Shown: piece after piece, positions 1 through 6,773 of the stretch
Layout of the letters: every line of letters starts with the position of its first letter
Numbering within the stretch: the first letter of the stretch is position 1
The notes under the pieces: generated by a model
The model's input: only the letters and a program-made list of their open reading frames with translations
Told to the model about the DNA's origin: nothing
The model's database searches: none
Origin: Brevundimonas sp. UBA986
Lineage (GTDB): Bacteria > Pseudomonadota > Alphaproteobacteria > Caulobacterales > Caulobacteraceae
Reading direction: 5' to 3'
DNA length: 6,869 nucleotides
NCBI GenBank assembly: GCA_002292165.1
Contig: DBBK01000089.1
Location: 22,928-29,796, forward strand
Program-made: the position numbers and the translations under genes

Positions 1-774
1 CGCGTCCAGTTCACCCCCGACCTGATGCCCAGCGACATCCTCGGCACCGAGCTGCTGGAAGAGGATCACGGCACCGGCCACCGCAGCTTCCGCTTCCAGC
101 CCGGCCCGGTCTTCACCAACCTGCTGCTCGCCGACGAGCTGAACCGCACCCCGCCCAAGACCCAGGCGGCCCTGCTGGAGGCCATGCAGGAAAAGACCGT
201 CAGCTACGGCGGCGTCACCCACGTCCTGCCCAAACCCTTCTTCGTCCTCGCGACCCAGAACCCGCTCGAACAGGCCGGCACCTATCCTCTGCCCGAGGCC
301 CAGCTCGACCGCTTCCTGCTGCACATCCGCGTCGAATATCCGACCGAGCAGGAAGAGCGCGACATCCTCGCCCAGACGACCGGGGCGAAGACCGGCGCCG
401 TCCCCGCCGTCATGAAGGGCGAAGAGGTTCTGGCGCTTCAGGCCCTGGTCCGCGAGGTCCACTTCTCCGACGCCCTGCTCAGCTGGGTCACCCGTATCGT
501 CCGCGCCAGCCGCCCGGGCGAGGGCGCGCCGGAAGAGGTCCGCAAATACGTCAAATGGGGCGCCGGCCCGCGCGCGGGTCAGTCGCTGATCCTCGCCGCC
601 AAGGCCCGCGCCCTGCTGCAGGGCCGTCTCGCCGCCACGCGTGAGGACATCATCGCCCTGTCGGCCCCGGTCATGCGCCACCGTCTGCTGCTGTCCTTCG
701 CCGCCGAGGCCGAGGGGCGCAGCGCCGACGACGTCGTCGCCGCCCTCGTCCGCGCCGTCCCCATGCCGGCCTGA
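1..774 (+). CDS. MoxR-family AAA+ ATPase, 5' truncated by the window edge
   Basis: The last 257 residues of a MoxR ATPase (AAA_3 core plus AAA lid) are present, reading in frame from base 1. MoxR proteins are usually about 320-340 residues, so some 70-80 residues, including Walker A, lie upstream. Visible motifs are Walker B LLLADE (bases 121-138, catalytic D at 133 and E at 136), the MoxR-typical LNRTPPKTQAALLEAMQE that follows it, sensor 1 ATQNP (250-264, Asn at 259), the arginine finger in LPEAQLDRF (Arg at 310), and sensor 2 GAGPRAGQS (Arg at 571). The lid ends in PVMRHRLLLSF. All ATPase residues in the visible part look intact. These enzymes form cytoplasmic hexamers that use ATP to remodel or mature partner proteins, commonly with a VWA or DUF58 protein encoded next door, as here. 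The family call is secure; the substrate is unknown. An internal ATG at 25 is not the start, because the conserved reading continues upstream to base 1. Confidence 0.96.
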   Translation, partial: RVQFTPDLMPSDILGTELLEEDHGTGHRSFRFQPGPVFTNLLLADELNRTPPKTQAALLEAMQEKTVSYGGVTHVLPKPFFVLATQNPLEQAGTYPLPEAQLDRFLLHIRVEYPTEQEERDILAQTTGAKTGAVPAVMKGEEVLALQALVREVHFSDALLSWVTRIVRASRPGEGAPEEVRKYVKWGAGPRAGQSLILAAKARALLQGRLAATREDIIALSAPVMRHRLLLSFAAEAEGRSADDVVAALVRAVPMPA

Positions 775-778
775 CCTC

Positions 779-782
779 AGGA
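779..782 (+). promoter_or_regulatory. Shine-Dalgarno-like AGGA before the DUF58 gene
   Basis: AGGA sits 9 bases before the GTG at 792, inside the 17-base gap after the MoxR stop. It supports the GTG at 792 as the start. The nearby GTG at 787 is in another frame. There is no room for a separate promoter in this gap, so the gene is presumably transcribed with the ATPase gene. Confidence 0.5.
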
Positions 783-791
783 CCTCGTGGC

Positions 792-1676
792 GTGACCGAC
801 CTCATTCCTCCAGACGTGCGGAGCCGGCTCAAAGCCTTGCGCCTGATCACGCGTCGGGCGGTGGGGTCGCACGGCCTCGGCCTGCACCAGAGCCACAGCC
901 GCGGCGCCGGCCTCGAGTTCGCGCAATACCGGGCCTATGAGCGCGGCGACGAACTGCGCCAGATCGACTGGAAGCTCTACGCCCGCTCCGACAAATTCTT
1001 CGTGCGCGAGGCCGAGCGCGAGAGCCCGGTCGCCGTCTGGATCCTGATGGACGCCTCGGCCTCGATGGGCCAGGCCGAGGGGAGCACCACCCGCTTCGAC
1101 GCCGCCAAGTCCCTGACCGCTTCCCTCGCCGAACTGGCGATGCAGCAGGGCGACCGCTTCGGCTGGATGGCGCTCAACGACCAGGGTCTGCGCCTGCTGC
1201 CCCCCGCCACGGGCCTGCGCCAGCGCGACCGTCTGACCCTCGAACTTCTGCCGTTCGGGGCCGCCGGCGGCTTCGCGCGCGAGGATCAGCTGGGCCCGGT
1301 CTGGGAGCGGATCGGGGCCCACGATCTGGTCGTCATTCTCAGCGACTGTTTCGACCCCGGCGTCATCGATCTGGCCGAGACCCTGGCCGCCGCCGGGCGC
1401 GAGGTTCTGGTCGTCGAGATGCTGACGGTCGGCGAGAAGGAGTTCGCCTTCACCGGCGGCTACCGCTTCCGCGATCCGGAGACGGGTGAGGAGCTGCTCG
1501 GCGATGCGCCCGCCCTGCGCGCCGAGTTCCTGCGCCGCTTCGGAGAGGCCCGCGCGGCTCTGCACGCCCGTCTGGACGCCGTCGGCATCCGCCGCGCCGA
1601 ACACGTGCTGGGCCAGCCCGTCGACCTGCCGCTGCGCCGTCTGTTCGGCGCCCATGACGCGGCCGAATATTCATGA
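792..1676 (+). CDS. DUF58 domain protein (VWA-like partner of MoxR)
   Basis: A 294-residue protein starting at GTG. The DUF58 hallmark spans residues 42-60 (EFAQYRAYERGDELRQIDW, with G52, D53, R56, D59 and W60) and is followed by KLYARSDKFFVREAE. A VWA/MIDAS-like strand then carries D87-A-S89-A-S91-M, and a later strand, LVVILSD, carries D185, so the metal-binding pattern looks retained. No signal peptide or TM segment is visible. This is the short, soluble DUF58 form, expected in the cytoplasm. DUF58 proteins are encoded beside MoxR ATPases very widely and are thought to act as their adaptors or partners; the biochemical role is not established for this family. The stop codon overlaps the next start by 4 bases (ATGA at 1673-1676), which suggests coupled translation. 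The long open frame on the opposite strand here is a high-GC shadow. Confidence 0.94.
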   Translation: MTDLIPPDVRSRLKALRLITRRAVGSHGLGLHQSHSRGAGLEFAQYRAYERGDELRQIDWKLYARSDKFFVREAERESPVAVWILMDASASMGQAEGSTTRFDAAKSLTASLAELAMQQGDRFGWMALNDQGLRLLPPATGLRQRDRLTLELLPFGAAGGFAREDQLGPVWERIGAHDLVVILSDCFDPGVIDLAETLAAAGREVLVVEMLTVGEKEFAFTGGYRFRDPETGEELLGDAPALRAEFLRRFGEARAALHARLDAVGIRRAEHVLGQPVDLPLRRLFGAHDAAEYS

Positions 1677-2824
1677 CGCCCGCGCTGCTCCTGCCGCTGG
1701 GTCTGGCCGCGCTCGCCGCCTTGATCGTCCCACTGGTCATCCACATCGCCCGGCGCAGCGAGCAACTGCCGACCGACTTCGCCGCCCTGCGCTGGCTGCG
1801 TCAGAAGCCGCGTCCGCGCTCGCGCCTGCGCTTCGACGAATGGCCGCTGCTGATCCTGCGTCTGATCCTTCTGGCCCTCGTCGCCCTCTGGTTCGCCCGC
1901 CCGGTCCTGTTCGGCGCGGGCGACAAGACGCCTTACGTCGCCGTCGTTCCCGGCGCGGACGCCGCCCAGGCCCAGACGATCGTCGTGGAGGGCAGGGGCC
2001 ACTGGCTCGCTCCCGGCTTCCCCGATCTGAAGACGCCGCGTCCCACCGCTTCGGCCCCCGTCGCCAGCCTGATCCGCCAGCTCGACGCCCGGCTCCCGTC
2101 CGGCGCCCCCCTGACCGTGATCGTTCCGCAGGTGCTTCAGGTCGCCGACGCCGAACGCCCCCGCCTGTCCCGCCCGGTGACCTGGCGCGTTGTGTCCGGC
2201 AGCATGGCCGCGCGCCCGGCCGCGCCCGCGACCGTTCCGCCCCTGTCGATCCGCACCGACCCCGACCACGCCGCGGGCGCCCGCTACCTCCAGGCCGCCG
2301 CCCTGTCCTGGCAGCCTTCCGGCCGTCCTGCCGACGCCGAGACCGCCGCCCTCGACGGCCCGCTTCCCAAGGCCGACCGCCGCCTGATCCGCCTCGGCGC
2401 CGGAACCCTGCCACCCGCCGTCATCCAGTGGATCGAGGCCGGCGGAACCGCCCTCGTGTCCTCCGACGCCGCCGTCTCCGCAGGCCAGCGCGCCGTCGTG
2501 TGGCGCGATGCCCTCGACCGCCCCCTGATCGAGGTCCAGCCCCTCGGCGCGGGCCGACTGCTGCGTTTCACCCGCCCCCTGACGCCGTCCGAGACCCCGG
2601 AACTGCTGCAAGCCGACTTCCCGGTCCATCTGAAGGCCGCACTCACCGACGTCGCCGTCCAGCCCGCCCGCGTCGCCGCCGCCGACTACGCCCCCCTGAC
2701 GGGGGGGCGCGCCTTCGACCCCGCCCCGCTCGACCTCAAGCCCTGGCTCGCCGTCCTGATCGGTCTCCTGCTGCTGGGCGAGCGCTGGCTGGCCACCCGC
2801 CGTTCACGCGGAGCCATCCCGTGA
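1673..2824 (+). CDS. BatA-type N-terminal double-TM membrane protein lacking MIDAS
   Basis: A 383-residue protein. Residues 4-24 are TM1, and residues 25-56 form a basic loop (ARRSEQ, RQKPRPRSRLRFDEW) typical of the BatA/aerotolerance-regulator N-terminal domain. TM2 is at about 57-76 and a C-terminal TM at about 357-373, followed by a basic tail (RRSRG). The positive-inside rule puts residues 80-355 in the periplasm. In BatA proteins this part is a VWA domain, but here the first strand reads YVAVVPGAD (88-96), with no DxSxS, so metal binding at a MIDAS is unlikely. Later, VIQWIEAGGTALVSSD (250-265) and GAGRLLRF (292-299) resemble the glutamine-amidotransferase-like fold of many Bat-operon proteins, without a catalytic cysteine. 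I see no cysteine anywhere in the protein. It overlaps both neighbours by 4 bases. No clear Shine-Dalgarno precedes its ATG, consistent with coupling to the DUF58 gene. A role as a membrane scaffold or client of the MoxR/DUF58 pair is inference. Confidence 0.85.
   Translation: MTPALLLPLGLAALAALIVPLVIHIARRSEQLPTDFAALRWLRQKPRPRSRLRFDEWPLLILRLILLALVALWFARPVLFGAGDKTPYVAVVPGADAAQAQTIVVEGRGHWLAPGFPDLKTPRPTASAPVASLIRQLDARLPSGAPLTVIVPQVLQVADAERPRLSRPVTWRVVSGSMAARPAAPATVPPLSIRTDPDHAAGARYLQAAALSWQPSGRPADAETAALDGPLPKADRRLIRLGAGTLPPAVIQWIEAGGTALVSSDAAVSAGQRAVVWRDALDRPLIEVQPLGAGRLLRFTRPLTPSETPELLQADFPVHLKAALTDVAVQPARVAAADYAPLTGGRAFDPAPLDLKPWLAVLIGLLLLGERWLATRRSRGAIP
2691..2707 (+). repeat. C6/G7 homopolymer hairpin inside the BatA-like gene
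   Basis: Six C (2691-2696) and seven G (2701-2707) flank a four-base TGAC loop, giving a perfect all-GC stem of six pairs. It lies in the coding region at residues A-P-L-T-G-G-R, shortly before the C-terminal TM. The frame is intact as sequenced: reading continues through the TM to a stop that overlaps the next start. Such paired runs are prone to slippage in the cell and to sequencing error. Confidence 0.7.
2810..2813 (+). promoter_or_regulatory. Shine-Dalgarno-like GGAG deciding the GTG start at 2821
   Basis: GGAG lies 7 bases before the GTG at 2821, within the last codons of the BatA-like gene. The reading frame of the downstream gene stays open far upstream, so this motif, the GTGA overlap and the onset of membrane-protein sequence together fix the start at 2821. 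Confidence 0.55.
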
Positions 2825-4935
2825 ACAACGCAGCCCTGATCTCCCACTGGACCAACCCCGCCCGCCGTCGCGGCCTGTTCAACGACCTGCTGCTGGCCGC
2901 CCCGGTCGCCATCCTCATCGCCGCCCTCGGCTGGGCGTTCGGGGGAGCTGCGGCGGGCCTCGTCCTCCTCGCCCTCGGCGCCCTCATCATCGCCGTCCTC
3001 GCCCTGCGCCGCGCCGCCCGCTTCGACCGGCTCTGGCTGACCCATCGTCTCGACGGCGTCCGGCCGGACATGGAGGACAGCGCCGAACTCCTCTTCGCCG
3101 ATCCCGATGGCCTCGGCATCCTGCAACGCCTCCAGCGCGCCCGCCTGCTTGAGCGTCTGAACACCGGCTCGCCCCAGGCGCTGGTCGCCGACTGGTCGCG
3201 CCGCCCCATCCTGATCCTCTGGGTCGTCGCCCTGATCGCCGTGGTCGCGGTCGCCGTCTGGCCGCGCGGCGCCGACAAGCCCGTCACCCTGTCGCCCGCC
3301 GCCGAGGGACAGGCCGCGCCCGGCGTCCCGGCCCTGGTCGGCCAGAACCTGCGCATCTATCCGCCCGCCTACACCGGCCTGCCGATGCGCGATGAGGCCA
3401 AGCTCGACGCCCGCGCTCCCCAGGGCTCCCGCCTCGAATGGACCCTGAAGTTTGACCCGCAAGCCGAGGTCCCGGCCATGGTCATGCTGGGCGGCGCCCC
3501 CCTGACCCTGACCCGCTCGGGTGAGAACTGGGTCGCCAGCCGCACGCTGGAGACCTCCTTCCTCTACCGCGTCGATCCCGCTCCCGGGCGCACTCAGACC
3601 CCCCCGCTTCACCGCATCGACGCCATCGCCGACACGCCCCCTTCGGTGAAGGTCCTGTCCCCGACCGAGAGCCTCACCCTCGTCACCTCGGGCCAGCGCG
3701 GCTGGAGCCCGGTCTTCGCCGCGACCGACGACTATGGCGTCGCCCCCACCGCCCGTCTGCGCATCACCCTGGCCATCGGCGAAGGCGAGAACGTCACCTT
3801 CTCCGAGCGCGAGATCGCCCTCGCGGGCTCAGGCCCGGCCCGCGACCGCCGCTTCTCGCCGCGCCTCGACTTCACAGCCCTCGGCTTCGGCCCGGGCAGC
3901 GACATGGTCGTCCAGCTGATCGTCTCGGATCAGCGCGCGCCCGGCCCCCAGGTCGTGCGCGGTCCCAGCCTGATCCTGCGCTGGCCCTCGCCGAAGAGGG
4001 CCGAGAGCTCGGGGCTGGACGGCATGGTCAACACCACCCTCCCGGCCTATTTCCGCAGCCAGCGCCAGATCATCATCGACGCCGAGCGGCTCCTGACCCA
4101 GCGCCGCCGCCTGTCGGACGATACGTATCTCGAGCGCTCCACGGTCATCGGCAACGACCAGCAGATCCTGCGCGGCCGCTACTCCAAATTCCTCGGCGGT
4201 GAGCAGGAGGGCGAGCCCGAACTCCCGACCAGCGACGGCGCTGCGCACAGCGACGGAGACGGCCACGACCACGGCGCTCCCGCGACCCGCACCCCGACCT
4301 TCGGCGGTCCCGAGGATGTGCTGGCCGAGTTCGGCCACCCCCACGACGAGTCCGAAGCCTCCAGTCTCGACCCCCAGACCCGCGCCATCCTCAAACAGGC
4401 GGTGGACGAGATGTGGCTGTCCGAACGGGAGCTGAAGCAGGGCCGTCCCGACCTCGCCCTGCCGCACGCCAACAAGGCGCTGGAGTTCATCAAGGAGGTT
4501 CAGCGCGCCACCCGCATCTTCCTCAACCGCGTCGGCCCGGAGCTACCGCCCATCGACGCCAGCCGCCGCATGACCGGCAAGCGTGAGGGCATCACCGGGG
4601 CCGCCCTCGCCGTCGCCCCCGTCGAGACCGGCGATGGCCCCGCCGCCGACGCCTGGCGCGCCCTGGGGCAGGGCCCTGAGGCCGTGCGCGGCCCCATCGC
4701 CCTCGACGCCCTGGAGCGCTGGATCAGCGCCAATAGCGCGCGTCTGCCCGACCCGCTGTCGCTCTCCGGCGCCGTCGACGCCGTCCGCCGCGACCCCGAC
4801 TGCGCCGAGTGCCGCCAGCATCTGCGCGCCCTGCTCTGGACCGCCATGGCCCGCCCGCCCTCTGGCCTCGACCGCCGCCGTCCCGCCGAGGCCGCCGGCG
4901 CCCGCTACCTCAACGCCATCGGGGGCGGCCAATGA
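2821..4935 (+). CDS. DUF4175-like large membrane protein with periplasmic domain
   Basis: A 704-residue protein from a GTG start. Three TM segments lie at about 23-41, 44-64 and 130-148. The basic N-terminus and the RRAARFDR and SRRP segments suggest the N-terminus and the TM2-TM3 loop are cytoplasmic, so residues after 150 are periplasmic. That part has an Ig-like beta region with PPAYTGLP (181-188), then ATDDYGV (301-307), a motif I associate with DUF4175 proteins. A helical region follows from about 402, with YFRSQRQIIIDAE and LRGRYSKFLGG (450-460). Next is a His/Asp/Glu-rich linker (461-516; His at 476, 482, 484, 506, 508). A helical, TPR-like stretch follows (MWLSERELKQGRPDLALPHANKALEFIK, written as 531-540 and 541-558). 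The protein ends with CAEC (C661, C664), its only cysteines. The classic alphaproteobacterial DUF4175 protein is longer, about 850 residues, so 'DUF4175-like' is the safe label. Function is unknown; the location suggests an envelope partner of the MoxR/DUF58 pair. Upstream in-frame ORF sequence from 1486 is a frame shadow and not part of the protein. Confidence 0.78.
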   Translation: MNNAALISHWTNPARRRGLFNDLLLAAPVAILIAALGWAFGGAAAGLVLLALGALIIAVLALRRAARFDRLWLTHRLDGVRPDMEDSAELLFADPDGLGILQRLQRARLLERLNTGSPQALVADWSRRPILILWVVALIAVVAVAVWPRGADKPVTLSPAAEGQAAPGVPALVGQNLRIYPPAYTGLPMRDEAKLDARAPQGSRLEWTLKFDPQAEVPAMVMLGGAPLTLTRSGENWVASRTLETSFLYRVDPAPGRTQTPPLHRIDAIADTPPSVKVLSPTESLTLVTSGQRGWSPVFAATDDYGVAPTARLRITLAIGEGENVTFSEREIALAGSGPARDRRFSPRLDFTALGFGPGSDMVVQLIVSDQRAPGPQVVRGPSLILRWPSPKRAESSGLDGMVNTTLPAYFRSQRQIIIDAERLLTQRRRLSDDTYLERSTVIGNDQQILRGRYSKFLGGEQEGEPELPTSDGAAHSDGDGHDHGAPATRTPTFGGPEDVLAEFGHPHDESEASSLDPQTRAILKQAVDEMWLSERELKQGRPDLALPHANKALEFIKEVQRATRIFLNRVGPELPPIDASRRMTGKREGITGAALAVAPVETGDGPAADAWRALGQGPEAVRGPIALDALERWISANSARLPDPLSLSGAVDAVRRDPDCAECRQHLRALLWTAMARPPSGLDRRRPAEAAGARYLNAIGGGQ

Positions 4936-6746
4936 CCCCCAAGCTGATCCTCGCCCTGATCCTGACCGTCGCCGTCCTCGCGGCCTGGGTGCGGCTGGTG
5001 CTGTGGCGTCGGGACGCGCCCGCCTCGCCGCTCTGGCGGTTCGCGGTCCTCATGGGGCTCCAGCCGGTCTGGGCGGCTCTGCTGTTCCTCGGTTTCTTCC
5101 CGCCGGATCTGCCGGTCGCGGGCGGGACCCTGACGGTGCTGACCGCCAACGCTCCGCGGACGGCCGCCGCTTCAGGCGGCCAGATCGTCGCCCTGCCGGA
5201 GGCGGTCGTCCCCGGCGTCGAGCGCGCGCCTGACCTCGGCACGGCCCTGCGCCAGTACCCTGACGTCCGCCGCATCCGCGTCCTCGGCGACGGCCTGAGC
5301 GCGCGCGACCGTGACGCAGCCGGCGGCCTCGCTGTCGACTTCACCCCCACGGCCCCGCGCCCCGGCCTGATCTCCCTGACCCCGCCCGCGCGCGTCGCCC
5401 CGGGCATGCGCTTCCAGACGGGTGGTCAGGTCGCGGGCCTGCCGGGCGCCGTCGTCGAACTGGTCGATCCCGCCGGCCGCGTCACCGACAGCCAGACGGC
5501 CGACGCCGACGGCCGCTTCACCGTCTCCGGCACGGCCCGCGCGGCGGGCCTCGTCACCTTCGGCCTGCGTCTCAAGGACGCCGGCGGCAAGGTCGTCGAA
5601 CAGGCCGACGTCCCCATCCGCATCGACGCCGAGACCGCGCCCCGCCTGCTGATCCTCGCCGGCGCCCCCGGCCCGGAAGTGAAATATCTGCGCCGCTGGG
5701 CCACCGACGCCGGCTTCACCGTCAACACCCAGATGAGCGCGGGCGGCGGGATCCAGCTCGGTGACCCGGCCATCGCCCTGAACCCGGCGACGCTCCGCCA
5801 GTTCGACGTCGCCGTCATCGACGACCGCAGCTGGCCCGGCGCCCGCCCGGCCGTGCTGGCGGCGGTGCGCGAGGGTCTGGGTCTGGTCCTGCGCACCAGC
5901 GGCCCGCTGGACGGCGGCGCCCGCGCCTCCTGGCGGTCGCTCGGCTTCGCGCTCAACGGCACCGACGCCCTCAGCCCCATCGCCCTGCCGCCCGCCGCCG
6001 ACGCCGCCATCGCCCGCACCCGCTCGGGCATCGGCAGCGCCGACGCCCCGGCCGACGCCGATCTCGGCGGAGAGCCGGTTATCCCCGAACTCAGCCGTCT
6101 GGCCGCCGTCCCCGGCGGCGCCGACGCCGTGCCCCTGATCCGGGATGCGGGCGGTTCGACGCTCTCGGCCTGGCGCGCGGTCGGCCTCGGCCGCGTCGCG
6201 GTCTTCACCGGCATCGACAGCTACGGCCTGACCCTGACCGGCCACAGCGCCCTCTATGGCGACTGGTGGAGCGGCATGCTCGCGACCGTGGCCCGACCCT
6301 CGGCGGGCGCCCCCGTCGTCACCGGCCCCGCCTGGGTCGGCGACCGCCTGACCCTGTGCGGTCTGTCCCCCAATGCCCGCGTCCAGAGCCCCGGCGGCGC
6401 CGTCACCACCCTGATCCCCGATCCGGCGGCGGGCGGCTGCGCCGGCCTCTGGCCCGCGTCGTCCGGCTGGCATCTGCTGCGCACGGCGGGCGCCAATAAC
6501 GCCGAACAGGTCTCGCCGATCTATGTCCAGCTCGCCGACCGCCTGCCGGGGATCAAGGCCGCCCGCGACCGCGACGCCACCCTGATGCTGGGCCGCACGC
6601 CCGTGGCCGCCGCGACGGGCGAGGGCCGCACCCAGCCCGGACCGGCCTGGCCCTGGCTGCTGGCATGGCTGTTGGCGGGCGCAGGTCTGTGGTGGTTCGA
6701 GCGCTCGAACCTCGGCCGCGCCGTGCCCAAACCCGAACCCCAATAA
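4932..6746 (+). CDS. Membrane protein with Ig-like and GATase-like periplasmic domains
   Basis: A 604-residue protein. TM1 is at about 5-24, a short basic loop (WRRDAPASPLWR) follows, TM2 is at about 37-56, and a C-terminal TM is at about 573-589 with a basic tail; residues 57-572 should be periplasmic. Residues 57-140 (GTLTVLTAN, then IVALPEAVVPG and RIRVLGDGL) look like a degenerate VWA-like fold without DxSxS. Residues 146-233 form an Ig-like/carboxypeptidase-regulatory-like domain with the typical turn ADADGRFTV (D193). Residues 238-430 resemble a class I glutamine-amidotransferase-like fold: RLLILAGAPGPE (238-248), FDVAVIDD (291-298), VREGLGLVLRT and GLGRVAVFTGID. No cysteine lies in that region, so amidotransferase catalysis is not expected. 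The only cysteines are C476 and C503, in a C-terminal beta-rich part, and they could form a disulfide. The start is set by the 4-base ATGA overlap with the preceding stop and by TM1 beginning at once; the frame also reads open upstream to 4809 as a shadow. It probably ends the operon. Its precise function is unknown. Confidence 0.8.
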   Translation: MTPKLILALILTVAVLAAWVRLVLWRRDAPASPLWRFAVLMGLQPVWAALLFLGFFPPDLPVAGGTLTVLTANAPRTAAASGGQIVALPEAVVPGVERAPDLGTALRQYPDVRRIRVLGDGLSARDRDAAGGLAVDFTPTAPRPGLISLTPPARVAPGMRFQTGGQVAGLPGAVVELVDPAGRVTDSQTADADGRFTVSGTARAAGLVTFGLRLKDAGGKVVEQADVPIRIDAETAPRLLILAGAPGPEVKYLRRWATDAGFTVNTQMSAGGGIQLGDPAIALNPATLRQFDVAVIDDRSWPGARPAVLAAVREGLGLVLRTSGPLDGGARASWRSLGFALNGTDALSPIALPPAADAAIARTRSGIGSADAPADADLGGEPVIPELSRLAAVPGGADAVPLIRDAGGSTLSAWRAVGLGRVAVFTGIDSYGLTLTGHSALYGDWWSGMLATVARPSAGAPVVTGPAWVGDRLTLCGLSPNARVQSPGGAVTTLIPDPAAGGCAGLWPASSGWHLLRTAGANNAEQVSPIYVQLADRLPGIKAARDRDATLMLGRTPVAAATGEGRTQPGPAWPWLLAWLLAGAGLWWFERSNLGRAVPKPEPQ

Positions 6747-6752
6747 CCGTCA

Positions 6753-6773
6753 TCCTCGGGCTCGTCCCGAGGA
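6753..6773 (+). terminator. Stem-loop just after the operon, possible terminator
   Basis: A perfect 8-bp stem pairs 6753-6760 (TCCTCGGG) with 6766-6773 (CCCGAGGA) around a 5-base CTCGT loop. It begins six bases after the TAA stop at 6744-6746. The position suits transcription termination or 3'-end protection of the operon mRNA. No T-run follows, so it is not a canonical Rho-independent terminator. It is also one arm of the larger inverted repeat pair, so termination may be a secondary effect. Confidence 0.4.

Noticed and set aside
775..791. Possible promoter between the MoxR and DUF58 genes
   Set aside because: Only 17 bases, with a ribosome binding site but no space for -35/-10 elements.
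1460..2629. A 389-codon minus-strand frame across the DUF58/BatA-like junction, and a similar one at 777-1655
   Set aside because: Low-complexity Gly/Ala/Arg/Gln translations fully overlapping well-supported plus-strand genes; high-GC shadows.
1486..2820. In-frame open sequence upstream of the DUF4175-like gene, giving an apparent 1149-residue protein
   Set aside because: The first part is Arg/Pro/Ala low complexity overlapping the DUF58 and BatA-like genes. Recognisable protein begins at the GTG at 2821, which has a Shine-Dalgarno and a 4-base overlap.
5172..6743. A 523-codon open frame on the minus strand opposite protein 5
   Set aside because: It mirrors the codon frame of a high-GC gene, where antisense stops need the rare sense codons TTA, CTA and TCA. 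Its translation is low-complexity (Gly/Ala/Asp/Gln/Arg) with no recognisable domain.
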